Of a stretch of DNA of 64,000 nt, positions 23,468 through 34,389 are shown in pieces. The DNA comes from Pterobdella sp. o SKG-2022 (lineage: Eukaryota > Annelida > Clitellata > Hirudinida > Piscicolidae): contig OZ038326.1 of assembly GCA_964035795.1 (NCBI GenBank), forward strand, positions 9,021,700 to 9,085,699, written 5' to 3'. Position 1 is the first letter of the stretch. The number at the start of each line of letters is the position of its first letter. The position numbers and the translations under genes were made by a program. Under the pieces are notes generated by a model. The model was not told the DNA's origin and did not search any database. It saw only the letters and a program-made list of their open reading frames with translations.

Positions 23468-23594
23468 CTTTTCAATAGCTTGCCCTCTTTTAAGATTCTT
23501 CTGACCAACCATCACGAACGAATCTCTAAACTTGATCTTCTTTATAACGTTGCTGCCAAAGCTTTCAAGCAAAACTTTGCTTTCATCTGAAAGA
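23468..23594 (-). CDS. Exon: FRDSF motif region of GG domain 1
   Basis: Reads LSDESKVLLESFGSNV, then IKKIKFRDSFVMVGQKNL and RGQAIEK. The L-G-S ... F-R-D-S/N-W-V-F-V-G motif is the most conserved part of FAM3 and related GG domains. Acceptor AAATAG, donor AAG|GTCAAC. It starts with 1 nt and ends in phase 0. This exon and the YDD exon are the strongest family evidence in the locus. Confidence 0.87.
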
Positions 23595-23688
23595 CTATTT
23601 GGTATTCATAAGCTAAGTTGCTCTGAATTTCAATTAAAATTCTTTTTAAAAAATAGATTTTTATAAATATTACAATATTTTGGTTTAC

Positions 23689-23773
23689 TTGTATGTTACG
23701 TCATCATAGCTGGCGATAATGATGATGAAGTTGTTAGGGATGAGGGTCGACAAATACGATCTCAAGTAAGTGT
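23689..23773 (-). CDS. Exon: central strand (ASYDD) of GG domain 1
   Basis: An 85-nt exon with acceptor TTATTACAG and donor GTAAAC. It reads TYLRSYLSTLIPNNFIIII, then ASYDDVTY. In FAM3 proteins the same place reads FLK..DGTIVL..(T/S)YDD. Phase is 2 nt in, 2 nt out, and the length equals that of the equivalent exon of domain 2 (18.7 kb, also 85 nt), which supports both models. Confidence 0.85.
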
Positions 23774-23979
23774 CTGTAATAATAAAACAATTTGAAACAT
23801 TAATTTATTTGAAATGCATGAAGTTACGGAGTCTGGAAGAATTATCTTAGCAGTTTTCAACGTTCGCATGCTGATCTAGGCGCTAGATGCTCTAGTTACA
23901 CTGTTTGGCGCTCTAAACATTAATTTTTTAATGCATCTTTGCATGTTGTTCATTATAAAAACAAAAAGTATTTCAAAAC

Positions 23980-24030
23980 CTGAAGAGTAGGTATCGAAAA
24001 CTTGGATATCCTCCACGTCCAGTGTTTTGT
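23980..24030 (-). CDS. Exon: VFDTY strand of GG domain 1
   Basis: Reads KTLDVEDIQVFDTYSS. The F-D-T-Y motif is a hallmark of GG/ILEI domains (F-D-x-W/Y). Acceptor TCCCACCAG, donor G|GTTTTG. It starts with 2 nt and ends with 1 nt, which pairs with the 2-nt start of the 23.7 kb exon. The frame stays open a few codons upstream, so a longer start is possible. A 102-bp hairpin element lies about 60 bp upstream in the same intron. Confidence 0.7.
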
Positions 24031-24090
24031 CTGGTGGGACATTCAAACTCTCATTAAACTAATATTTCTGAAATGTAAAATATATTTTTA

Positions 24091-24192
24091 GGTCAACAAA
24101 CACAAAGTATTCATTAGACACGAAGCTTTTCGTAAGACTAACTTACATTATCAAGTGTCTTTTTTGAAATAAATACTTTGTGTTTGTTGGCC
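24091..24192. repeat. 102-bp hairpin MITE-like element
   Basis: Near-perfect terminal inverted repeats: CAACAAACACAAAGTATT at the left, AATACTTTGTGTTTGTTG at the right. Between them, on the minus strand, ACTTGATAAT, stem GTAAG-TTAGT-CTTAC, then GAAAAGCTTCGTGT. A partial inner copy lies at 39903-39931. Confidence 0.75.
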
Positions 24193-24489
24193 TTACAATT
24201 CGATTTAGGCTATTATACTTCATCGAAATATATTATTAATTTTCAAAGCTTATGCAGTGCAAAACAACATATTTTGGGGGGTTTTTGACGGGATTTTCGA
24301 AAAGTAAACTTTTCTGCTGCTGCTGCTTGTTTTTATTTTATTAAAAAATTTAAAATTTCACTATATAAATTTTGGTTAACTTTTTTTAAATTAAAAAAAA
24401 TTCATTCACGATGTCAAGTCAGAGCAGACGTTAAGGTTGATTTATTAGTAGCTGGAGTATAAGTCATAAAATTATCAAATAAATCTTGA

Positions 24490-27400
24490 ATATCCCCCAA
24501 AAGTCCAACCCTGACCTTCTCGTTGTGGAAAATGTCAACGGATTAGTGTCAAGCTATGCCGTCGAGAACTTATGTTCCTGGTAGGGCCTCCCAAGGCAGA
24601 CAAGTCTGACACCAGCGATGAAAGTCCGCGATCCGGCTAACTAAGGGCAATGGTGAAAACTTCTGCCTCTGCGTCTGTGTATAATCTACGGCACACAATT
24701 TTTATTTTTTTGTCACAACCTGGGTTTAAGTAGCTTTTGCAGCTGTAGTCTTGATTTTACTTTTGACTTCTGGTGCAAAGTGGCGGTTCGGCGAATAAGT
24801 CCTTTGTGGTACCAACGGTGAAACGCATTAGCCTTAGTTAGCGGGGAACGGCGGAGTCTTGGACTGGCGTAAGTGTTCAAGTTGGCGCATAAAAAGGCAT
24901 TCTGCAATGAAAGATAGCCGAAAAAATGAGTGACACGTCAAAAAAGCATAACGTTGAAGGCGGTGCTGTCAGCTAAAGTGACGGTTCTGATTTGGCTACT
25001 CGAGGACATGGAGCAGCAGGGTCAGGCCCATAAGGCAACTTCAGCGAATATCTAAAAGTTAGGATTAGTACCTTGAATGAGGGTACAATGATTGGTGAAA
25101 ATGACGAGCTGGCTGAGAAATTTTCTAGAAGTTGGGTTTGTGTTGTGTGCAGGAAACAAGGTGGAAAATATTGTTAAAAATTGTTGATGGCAATGGTGCG
25201 AAGTATAAATATTATGGTTCTAGGATGACGAATAAACTTGGTGGGGTTGGTATTTTGGTGGCTGAATGGTTGAGGAAGAACATTTTTGAAATAATTAGGG
25301 TGTCTGACCGTATAATTTTATTACGTCTGGCTATGGGTAAAATGGTGTTTGTTGTCGTGTGCATCTATGCTTCTCAATCAAATTTGAGTGAGACTATTAA
25401 CCCGTTTTTGCCCAAAATGCTAATGGTAGTAATTTTTTAGTGAAACTTCTGTTTCTACTTTGAAAAAACCTCAAAAAAACACAGAAAAAAGCAAATTTGA
25501 ATTTTGACAAAAAATAAGCGTGATACAGGGTGATCTCATATGAGATCAATGGGCACAAGTGTTAGCAAATGGACTTTCAACCGCATAGCATTTAAGAGTA
25601 GTCTGAAGATTTTAATTCACTTTAATTTTATTTTCGAAACCAAAATATAGAAATATTTCAGATTTATATTTCATACGTAATTAAAACATCAAATTCTTTA
25701 AAAATGAAATTTTTGTTTTTTAATTAAGATTATGATATAAATAAATCCAAGCTGTGCTCAAAGTAACTGTGCATTTTTACAAAATTTCCGTGGTCTTAAA
25801 TACATAAGGCCGTGAAACTAAACCTTTGACTATAATTCTTTTTTTCAACGAGTTACTTCATGAATAAGTTCAGTTGTATCATAATTTGTTCCAAGATTCA
25901 CCACAGTATTATCTAGCCACCACACAATTAGAATTTCTTCACTGATATTGAAGCTATAGCTGTGACCGGGCCTATTTTGCTTATTCATTGTTTTTTTTGT
26001 TGATCAAAGGGCCTTTTCTTAATCTGTTATCTTTTATATTTTTTGTTCCTTGAAAACTCAAACTTTTTAGATGAATCAATAATGGATAACTTGTGAAAAA
26101 GTTGTCAAAAAATACAGTGTACAATTGTAGTTCTTCTACCACATCCAACATAATCGGAACAACTTGTAAACTTAGTTGTAGCTCTTTCCATTGATCTGAT
26201 AAGTTTTTACTAAATTACACATCAAAGTTAAATTATCCGCTTGAAAAACCGCACAATGCCCAAAATTTGTAGCAAAATCTATTTGACCTGTCCCTAATAA
26301 ACTGTTTGAGTGCGTGATGTCCGAAGTATCTTATGAACTTTTGCATCACTCAATTATAAATATAAACTAATATTTACAAAAAGTTATTCTTTTTATTTAT
26401 TTGATTATTCTATTTATTTTTTTTAATATTCCGCTTTTTAAAATTGAAATTCCACTAATTATAATGTATTTTATATTATACGCCTAATGGCAAACATTTG
26501 TGCCCATTGATCTCATGAGATCAGCAACTTTAATGCCTTTTATTCTGTTAATTTTACATGTCGCTCAAGTTTTAAAAATTTATAGACTAATTAAAAATAT
26601 ATTCAACATATTTACTTTTGTTTCATCATAATCATAAATTATTATGCCTTAATTGAAGAGTAGAGTTTTTCAGTTTAAATTCTCTAATTTTCTCTACAAC
26701 TTTGCTAATGAATTATGACAAGGTTTTACTTGTTGGAAATTTTAGCTAACTAAAAAATTTTTTTCTACGTGTTCTCCTAAATCCTCATAACTTAAAGTTT
26801 ACTGGTAAAATTCAGTCTTACTTGAAGATTTTTCAATAAACGTCCGCCAAAGACTTGGACAATTTTAAGCTTAAATATCATGAAATTCAAATAAAATAAA
26901 TTTAATATTGAAGATATATTTCTAGTTTTGAAAAAATCAATTGGATTTGGATATATATTAACCAATAATTAGTAAAACTGTTACTTGTGAGTCATCTCAT
27001 ATGAGATCAATGGGGACAAACGGCTTAAAGATGAGTTTAATCACTCCTTACAATACGTTTTGTCAAAAGTCTCAGATTCTGAAGATGAAAACATCAGTTC
27101 AAAAGCCTCTGGGTTTGAAGGTGTCTGTGGTGGGTTAGCTTTTGGTAAAAGAAATTTGGAAGGTGATAGAATTCTTGAGTTTGCGGTTGCTAATTTTGTT
27201 AATTATTAGCAACCGTGGTTCACGGAAAAAACCTCAACATCTGATATCGTATCAATCCGGTGGCTCTGCAACTCAAATTGACTACATTCTTTACAGAAAA
27301 AAATTCATGAAGCATGTGAAAAATGTGAAAGTAATTCCTGGTGAAGAATGTGTTTCTCAGCAGATCTCTATGTTCCTTCTTTCATGAGAAACAAAAAGGT

Positions 27401-28120
27401 TTGAACCTTGTACCAGGATATGTTGCGCCAGCCCGATAAGCAAGAAGAATTCTCATCTGCTTTCTCTTTGTCTACCAACCAAAAATGCCGGAAACTCATG
27501 ATGTAAACAATGTCTGGCTTTTCTTGATGAGTGACCTGCTATCAATCACAGAACAAATTTGTGGGGTTTCTCGTAAATCTTTACGGAGAAGTCAAACGTA
27601 GTGGTGGAACAGTGATGTAGAAGGAGCAGTAAATGAAAAAAGGTGTTTCAAAATTTGGAAAGTGGGTGGTAGTTCAGAAAACTATGTTACGGTTAAGAGA
27701 CTATCAAAGCAGGTAATATACCATGCAAAAAATGAATCTCTCGAATTCTGTATGCAGAAAAGTAAAGCTGATCTGAAAATAATTTTCGACTTGCTAAACA
27801 ATTGAAGAACAATAATGCAGACATCATTGTCGAGAAACCCGTTATAAATGACACTGGTTCCTTATCATTAAATATCAAAGAAAGCTGCCTGGAAAAACAT
27901 TACACCAGATTACTCAACCATGAATTTCCTTGAAACGAAAGTCGTTTGACGGAAGAAAGACCAGTTGAAGGACCTAGTACTCCAATCACCCTTGATATGA
28001 TTCAAAAAGCTATTTCCAAAATGACTACCGGTAAAGCATTTGGACCATCTGGAGTTGTAGCTGAAATGTTGAAAGCTTCTGGTAGCTGTGGCTTCGAATA
28101 CTACGTAACTGAAATTAATT
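24490..28120 (+). mobile_element. Family D RTE-like retrotransposon interrupted by piggyBac
   Basis: 5' leader at 24490-24680 (TATGCCGTCGAGAACTTATG). Endonuclease piece reads GLCCVQETRWK, then RMTNKLGGVGILVAEWL. It stops at the TTAA at 25397 and resumes after 27028 (LEFAVANF; QIDYILYRKKFMK). Then RSQTWWWNSDV and MTTGKAFGPSGVVAEMLKAS. Truncated before the RT palm by family I-type 3'-end sequence at 28.13 kb. Several frameshifts. Confidence 0.85.
25401..27024 (-). mobile_element. piggyBac-like DNA transposon, decayed, flanked by duplicated TTAA
   Basis: 1624 bp between TTAA at 25397-25400 and TTAA at 27025-27028. Ends are inverted: CCCGTTTTTGCCC at the left, GGGGACAAACGGC at the right. The minus strand, about 26250-25740, reads YTVFFDNFFTSYPLLIHLK, then NRLRKGPLI and EILIVWWLDNTVVNL. 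These match the F-F-D-N-F-F-T-S and D-N-[RK]-x-V motifs of piggyBac transposases. Stops make it inactive. GATCTCATATGAGATC palindromes followed by AATGGG occur at 25532, 26498 (inverted) and 26993. Confidence 0.9.
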
Positions 28121-28124
28121 GACC

Positions 28125-28215
28125 ATAATTAAGCATACTAGATTGAGCCTCTATACTTCAATAATTGTGGTTGACAGCAGTCAGCCTAGATTATTGCTAT
28201 TATTAGGATTTTTAT
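28125..28215 (-). repeat. Family I 3'-end repeat
   Basis: TTGACAGCAGTCAGCCTAG and TTTATACCACGCAATTTAC match the copies at 3.1 and 46.5 kb. Confidence 0.5.
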
Positions 28216-28239
28216 ACCACGCAATTTACAAACGAATTT

Positions 28240-29240
28240 GCTTCAGAAGCCTTCAAAAGTTTGTGAAGAATTATGAATGAAGTTATTTATGGTATAGGTA
28301 AGTTTTAAAAAGTTTGCAAAATTTTTGAGAAAAGATGATGAACGAAAAATAGGGGGAAGAGAATTCCAGAGACGTGGAGCCTGGTGATAGAAAGAGCGAC
28401 TCATAACTGAGCTTGAAGAAACATACATGGAGTAGCACCCTGTGAAACCAATCAATTGCGCAACTGAAACCCCAGATAGGAGCGATCAAATGGTGGGCTT
28501 ACTTACAACTTACTTGAAAAACAGGTTGATTAAGGTGAAAAACAGAGTGAAAAGATCTGAGTGGTTAACGCATAGGCTTAATAGACAGAAGATCAAAAAG
28601 ATAAGCAGGTTGTTCAAGATTGAGAATACAGGCAATGCGCCAAAGTAATTTAAATGGGCATAATTGGGAAACTGGTAGCCAGTGCAAATGATCAAGATAG
28701 TTACTGAAATAGCTAAAGTAATCGGCATGGATTTGGAGGGATTGAAGTTGGCACTAAAGATAATTTGGCTGCTTGCAGAGAAGAAAATTGCAGTAGTTTA
28801 ACCTGCTGAGATAGTGAGGATTAGCAGTGGCAAGAGGCATGAATTAACATATGTTTTCTTTTGGCTTGGATGTGCAAGTTGGAAAATTGGATTATTTGAG
28901 AAAAAAAAATAGAAGTTCAAATTTGAGTCTAGAGTGGCATTTAAGATTTTGAGCTTGAAAAATAAAATAAGTGTAGTGCCGTCGAGAGTTGCCACAGAAG
29001 GAAGATTGTATTTTCTAGAAAAAAAATTTTCAACAAACATCATCTGGCTTTTAGTACGGCTCAGTTTCAGTTGGCTGTGAGAAATCAAAAAGTATAGAGT
29101 GGAGAGACAACTAGATAATTTATGGAGAGTGGGGTTAAGATCTGGGTAAAAGACTCCAGTAGAAAAAGTGCTGTCATCACCAAACTAGTGAAAAAGCAAG
29201 TCGTGTTTTTCAATATTGCTACACAGGGGTGATGTATAAA
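28240..29240 (-). mobile_element. Family E CR1-like LINE 3' half
   Basis: Minus strand ends RSFYHQAPRLWNSLPPIFR, the classic C-terminal R-x-L-W-N-x-L-P motif of CR1/L2 RTs. The upstream part reads NYAHLNYFGALPVFSILNNL and SRTKSQMMFV. Stops separate the pieces. Confidence 0.85.
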
Positions 29241-29835
29241 TAGAATAGAAAACATATTTCTGCGGTACGTCTAAGTTAACTGATGTAAGAAAAAACAGAA
29301 ATTGTTTATTCAAATGGAGACTTATGAGACTCTAATGGAGACTTATATGACTAATGTTATATAATTGACAGTAATTTCTGATGACATACCGTTGATGATG
29401 ACGACGTTGAGTCCCCGCCTCGAATTATTCTTATCGACGTTCAGAACACTTTTATATTTATTATCAATATTATTAATTTTTCAATGTTCATCATATTATT
29501 TTTACGCAAGTTTTATGCTTTCCTATTTAAATATTTTTATAGTCAAAAAATACAAATATTTCATTTCTGTGGTGCAGGCAAATAAATTTCTCAAGTTTTG
29601 TACATTTCATTTTCAAAATGTATTTTTTATTAAGGTAGCTATAATTATATCTAGGTATTTTAAATGTTAGAATTTTTCAATAATCCGCGTTAAAAGTTAG
29701 AAAAAAATTATTTTAACTTTTTGCAGCTAAAAAAGTTTCGACTTGTCTTTTTAAATTTTGTTGTTTACTTTGAAATAACAAATGTTTATTCAACCGTCAA
29801 ATTCAAAAATAGACAAAAATTTTTGAATTTTTTTT
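29240..29835. other. Intronic AT-rich stretch
   Basis: No recognised feature; the open frame at 29365-29670 is low-complexity. Confidence 0.4.
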
Positions 29836-29839
29836 AATA

Positions 29840-30500
29840 GTCAGAAATAAAAGATTTCTTCTAATTTTCTTGAACTTGCGAGAGTACCTAGCACACTACA
29901 AGCATTTCTTCTCTGAATGACCATACTTATCGCTTGAAGTAGGAAGGAGGTTGACCGCGGTTCTACTGTTTCACCGCAATGGCTTGAGCGCCAGATAAAA
30001 GTAACCTGGCATCCTCGCGCAGTAAGGTCAGATAAAATTGACATAACGTCGGCCTCGTCTTTCTCTTTGTACGGCAGAAAAGGGTGTGATGACTTAATAT
30101 GGAGTAAGACGGAAAAACTGTTACCCACTATTCGGGCTTGTTTTTCTCTGTATTAATTGGAGCGCCTCGACCATCATTTTCATTACTGCTTGAAAGGAAG
30201 AGCACCGCCTTCCTGTTGGAATAGCGAAGAATTGGTGGACGAGGGGGTTGCTAGGATGGCCAATAATGACAACGATTCCACCACGGCCTGATGTGCCAGT
30301 TTTTGTTGATCCATCTGTGTGGAGAACAAGGTCGAATGTATTCCATCTTTTTTCCAGTCGTTGCAAGCACCATTTCTTGTGAGCTTCCACCTGCTCTTAA
30401 TTTGCCTCCATATGTTTCAGAGATGTGTTCACCTGTCTTCATCCACAGGAAAGGAGTTATAGCTGTTGAAGGGGGCTGAAAAATCCGAAAATTGATCTCC
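29840..30500 (-). mobile_element. RNase H segment of a family F-like LINE
   Basis: Reads LVLHTDGSTKTGTSGRGGIV (catalytic D of RNase H), then MKMMVEALQLIQ and VTFIWRSSHCGETVE. RT portion absent. Confidence 0.75.
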
Positions 30501-30649
30501 ATACCGCTTCTGTTTTTGTTTACTAGCTAAACTTCTTTGTTCTTTTTCGAATTATTTTCTCAGCTATTTTGTGTCGAGGGTTTGACGATTTTGAATTTTT
30601 CAACTTCTCGTAGGCTGAAAAATTGGAGTCACTCTCGTTTCAATTTTCG

Positions 30650-32120
30650 GTAAGCCTGCCTCAACAAGGATTGCCTCTTCATGGGTTGTTTTCATTGACC
30701 AGTGATGGCGTGGCCCACAAATCGTTAGCAAGTTTCCAACTTCCCCGTAGCCGCGGACTGTTTTGGTGGTGGTGGAAGTGAGTCACTCAAAGCGCCTAAA
30801 AATAAACTTTAGTAGCACTAGACTGGCTTGTGAAAGACTTCGAAGTTTATTGAAAGAGTTTCCTACCTGGCGTTGGTATCGAGCGGACTGAAGTGCTCAG
30901 CCGATTCTTCTTCTTCCCCGCAGAGACGGCACCGATCCTCTTCGTTTTTCACAGTGAAGTGTTGTCATTTTCGGAGGGAAGAATGAGATCAACGAGATCT
31001 ATTCTAAACAGCTAAGTTTCTTCCAAGTTGGGTTTGGATGAATTAAGAAAAATGAAACAGGGTGGGTAAAAAGAGGGGAGGGTTGGCTTTGCAACTTCTG
31101 TAGATGATTGCAAGATGCGTTTGAGTGTCCAGCTGCGCGGTCGGCTGGGTAAGAGATAAGCCAAGTTTAGCTTTCTCGTCTGCAAAGGCTAAAAAGGAAA
31201 AGCCGTTTTTTGGGAAAAAGATCGCAATTTTGGAATTGATTAATATTAGAAAAAGATCTGTACAGTTGGGTTTTTTGAGGGCTTAGTAGGAAAACTTACA
31301 GTCGGTGATGATGGCTGCCGAAATCGAGTCGTTGTTCTGTCCAAGATATTTAATGGCTGCATCAAAGGCAAACCCCTCTTGAAAAGGGAAAAATGACGTA
31401 AAACGATGATGATGATGATTAAAGGCATTTCTTGATTTGAAAAGGCTACTGAAGGTTGAGAAGTGAATCAAAGAGTTTCCTCTGTAGATCATGATCTTTG
31501 CGCCTCCATCCGTACCATCGAAAGTGGATCCATCAGAGAAGATCTGCAGGTCGGCTAAGCCGTCCATCCCAACTGCTAACTCTGCGGCGGCTGGTTGTTT
31601 AGTAAAAAAGGTAGATTTTGGGATGGAGGAGAAAAAGATGGGGGTTAGAGAAAAAAGAGGCCACGGAATATTAAAGGTATGTACAACTTCCGAGTCGACC
31701 AAAAGAAGGTTGAGATTGGATAAAAATGGGGTGGTTAATCTCGGTCAGTCACCCTTTTTAGGCGCTTTGAACAGTGTGCTTGGAAGAGCACTCTTGTTTT
31801 TGGTTGGAGGAGAGCAGAACTATTTTTCAGCTTTTTTGACGCTCACCAATTGAAGCCTGGATGAAAGGGGTAGCAGTTGAGCTTCAGATAGGACGGCATC
31901 TGTAGGAGTAGCTCGCAATTGGCGAATAATGGCTCGGACTGCGTCAGACTGCGTCCGTTATAGCTTTTGAATATTAGTGGCGAGAGCCCAAGATGCCCAG
32001 GCAGAAATTGCATACTCTGCGAGCGATTGGATTGTAGCGATGTAAACTGACGCCCGTCATCCCCAAGACCTATCCGCCAGTTGTCGCAGTATGTTGGTGT
32101 GCCGCTTCATAACTTGGCAC
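30650..32120 (-). mobile_element. Family F LINE with RNase H, second copy
   Basis: Aligned with the 6-8 kb element. DLQIFSDGSTFDGTDGGAKI is the RNase H start, NRRRLRLD-type tail pieces precede it, and a Cys-rich end (DRCRLCGEEEES) lies near 30.9 kb. Heavily frameshifted. Confidence 0.8.
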
Positions 32121-32169
32121 CAGAGCAATTTTGTGAGATAGGAACTAAAGATGCAAATTTGTGTTGGCT

Positions 32170-32480
32170 CAAAGTTTTTTTTTCAAGTGGCTGTACAACG
32201 CTTCACACATAGATTCATCCCAATTGCGTTAGAATTTAGGGTTGGAGTAAAGCTGAAGATCTTTTTCAACCCAAGCTTCCATTGCTGCAACGAATTCGAC
32301 CTCTGACCGGTGTCGGTTAGTGTTGTTGAGAACATCGGAGATCAAAGACCGACATACTACGCGTGAGAAGAAGCTAGAAATGCAAGGTCGGAGGCTGAAC
32401 GAAGACCAAATTTTCTATGTTTAACGGGAAGTTTTTCTTGCAACCAGCCTGTGTCATCAAAATTAATATTTCAAATTTTG
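32170..32480 (-). mobile_element. LINE C-terminal fragment, unassigned family
   Basis: Reads WLQEKLPVKHRKFGLRSASD, then LAFLASSHA. The L-P-x-x-x-G-x-G-L-R-S-x-x-x-x-A-x-x-A-S motif is common downstream of the RT in some LINE lineages. Confidence 0.5.
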
Positions 32481-32847
32481 GCGGCTTTTTCTTTAAGCGT
32501 TTGCTCATATTTTATAAGTGCAAATTTTTAGAAGAATATGAACACATTTTGTTAGAAGTCTTGAATTCAAAAATGAGCTCAGACTTTTAACAAGAAGAAA
32601 AATAATTTCAAATAGTTTTCATTTAAAGTTAATAAAGATTTGTAATGAAGACTTCTTATGTAGTTTGTGGAACAAACGTGTGCCGAACTTTCTAGGAAAA
32701 TAGATTATGTTCAAAAATTTTTGAACCAACTTGTATATTATTTTTGTATTTCTTATTTGGCTTGGATTACTTGTCAATTCTTTTCAGGCATTTTTTTCAA
32801 AAGCTTCAAAAACTTTAGGATACCATAAAAGACTTCAAATTCCGCAC

Positions 32848-32891
32848 GCCCTTCATAAATTGTAAGACCACGGCGACTTTTTCGAAATATA
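32848..32891 (-). CDS. Exon (tentative): GRG strand of GG domain 1
   Basis: A 44-nt exon reading IFRKSRRGLTIYEG, matching VFAKGLNMAGRGLNV of domain 2 at the G-R-G-L core (RRGL here). Acceptor TTGACAAG; donor GTGCGG is weak, and other donors a few codons downstream cannot be excluded. With these limits it starts with 1 nt and ends with 1 nt, joining in frame to the exons at 33.0 and 24.0 kb. Confidence 0.5.
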
Positions 32892-32928
32892 CTTGTCAAT
32901 ACATTAATTTAGAAATGAAGAAACTTAC

Positions 32929-33043
32929 AATTGGCCATTGAAACAAATGGCAGGATGAGAGTTTTGTTTTTCTCCAGACACAACGAGGAATGAAAAAGTG
33001 TCCACGGAGCAAGGAGGTGCGTCAGGATTGCATTTCCTTTTAT
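32929..33043 (-). CDS. Exon: first beta-strands of GG domain 1
   Basis: Acceptor AATCAACAG and a perfect GTAAGT donor. The 115-nt exon reads KCNPDAPPCSVDTFSFLVV, then SGEKQNSHPAICFNGQ. This matches the start of FAM3 GG domains: Cys, four or more residues, an F-x-F strand, Ser-Gly, then P-x-I-C. The paired cysteines expected in this family are present. It starts with 2 nt and ends with 2 nt. The equivalent part of domain 2 is split over two exons (21.6 and 20.6 kb). Confidence 0.85.
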
Positions 33044-33052
33044 CTGTTGATT

Positions 33053-33470
33053 ATATGATGTAGAAGTCCCATTAAAGAAAAAAGATGAAGACAATGAAGT
33101 TTTGTCTAAAACTAACATTTTATTGCTCAAAATTTTTTATTTAAAGTTTTATCTATCTATATTTTTTGTTTATTATCACAGAGTTAATTATTTTTATACA
33201 TTCATAAAACCAACTCAGTTTTCTAAATGTCATTTATATAAGTATTTTTATGATTGCTTTTGTTTCAAACAACAGACCTTTTTTTCATATAATTTTAATT
33301 AACTGTTTTGTTTATTTAGTTATACTTGCATAGTTTTTTTTAAATTGTCGTATCTAAGAAAACTTATATTACCTTACATTGCATTCAAAGTTTATAATAC
33401 TCAGTGGTCTAGAAACTCCTGAAGTTAATGCCACTATAATCATACTCGTAATTGATTTGATTTGATTATA
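33053..33470 (+). repeat. Interspersed repeat, about 370 bp (copy 2)
   Basis: See 545-960. It begins about 10 bp upstream (gene sense) of the first GG-domain exon. Confidence 0.7.
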
Positions 33471-33629
33471 ATGTAATTTGAAGGATTTCAAACAGCAATG
33501 TAAGGCTGATGGCAAACAAGGCACGACATTCATTAGTATAGCTTGTCAATGCATTTTTCTACTCAGACACTCGAGGTGGGTAAGAGAAGCTTTTATAGCC
33601 CTCCAGTGTTTGAGCAGCGCTCCGATCTC

Positions 33630-34385
33630 ACAAGGTTGGGTGCACAGACCATAGGCTTGTTAAAACCCCCATTATAACTACTAAATCATATCAAAGACAC
33701 ACTATCACATCTCATAACAAAAAACAACACTAAGAAGTTCAAGATAAAACACCAACTTGAATACAAGGAAAAAACACACCAACTCCTAACCCATAATGAT
33801 TTCCCCAACTCTTTTAAATATTAAATTCATTAAATGAAATTGCCAAATCCACCTTCCCAATCAAAACACACTTGAAACAAAAGTCATGGAGCAGCCATCC
33901 TGAACTAAAAGAATTATCTACCCATCAAAAACTGATATGGCTGAAAATGAGATCCCAGTTGAAAAAAAGTACCAAATATGAAAAGCTCAAAAAACTTAGA
34001 AAAACATATATAAAAGAATTTAAAAAATAAAGCCAAAACACACTATAATAACTGGCTGGATAATCAATTGATGACAATTGAAAACTCTCCAGATGATATG
34101 AAAATGTTTCAAGCAAAAAAATTTTGTAATCTGGAAAAACCCACAAAGATAATAGTTGAAGCTAAAGATGTGTGGAACTACTTTGAACAAAAATTCTGCC
34201 TAAAGAACTTTACTGCACAACAAATACTATTGACCCCCCTACATCGAGCTTTCAAAAATATAGAACTAATCAAGAAATCGTAGAATCAATTAAAAAATTG
34301 AAAAAGGGAAGTTGTCAAAATAGCGATGGCTTCACCGCAGAACTTTTAAAATATGCACATAAGAGTGCATCAATAACCATAGTAT
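33630..34385 (+). mobile_element. RTE-like LINE, EN-RT linker fragment
   Basis: Reads DDMKMFQAKKFCNLEKPTKI, then AKDVWNYFEQKFCLKNF and SDGFTAELLKYAHKS in a shifted frame. The last segment is the start of the RT. A second element follows at 34.39 kb. Confidence 0.65.
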
Positions 34386-34389
34386 ACCG

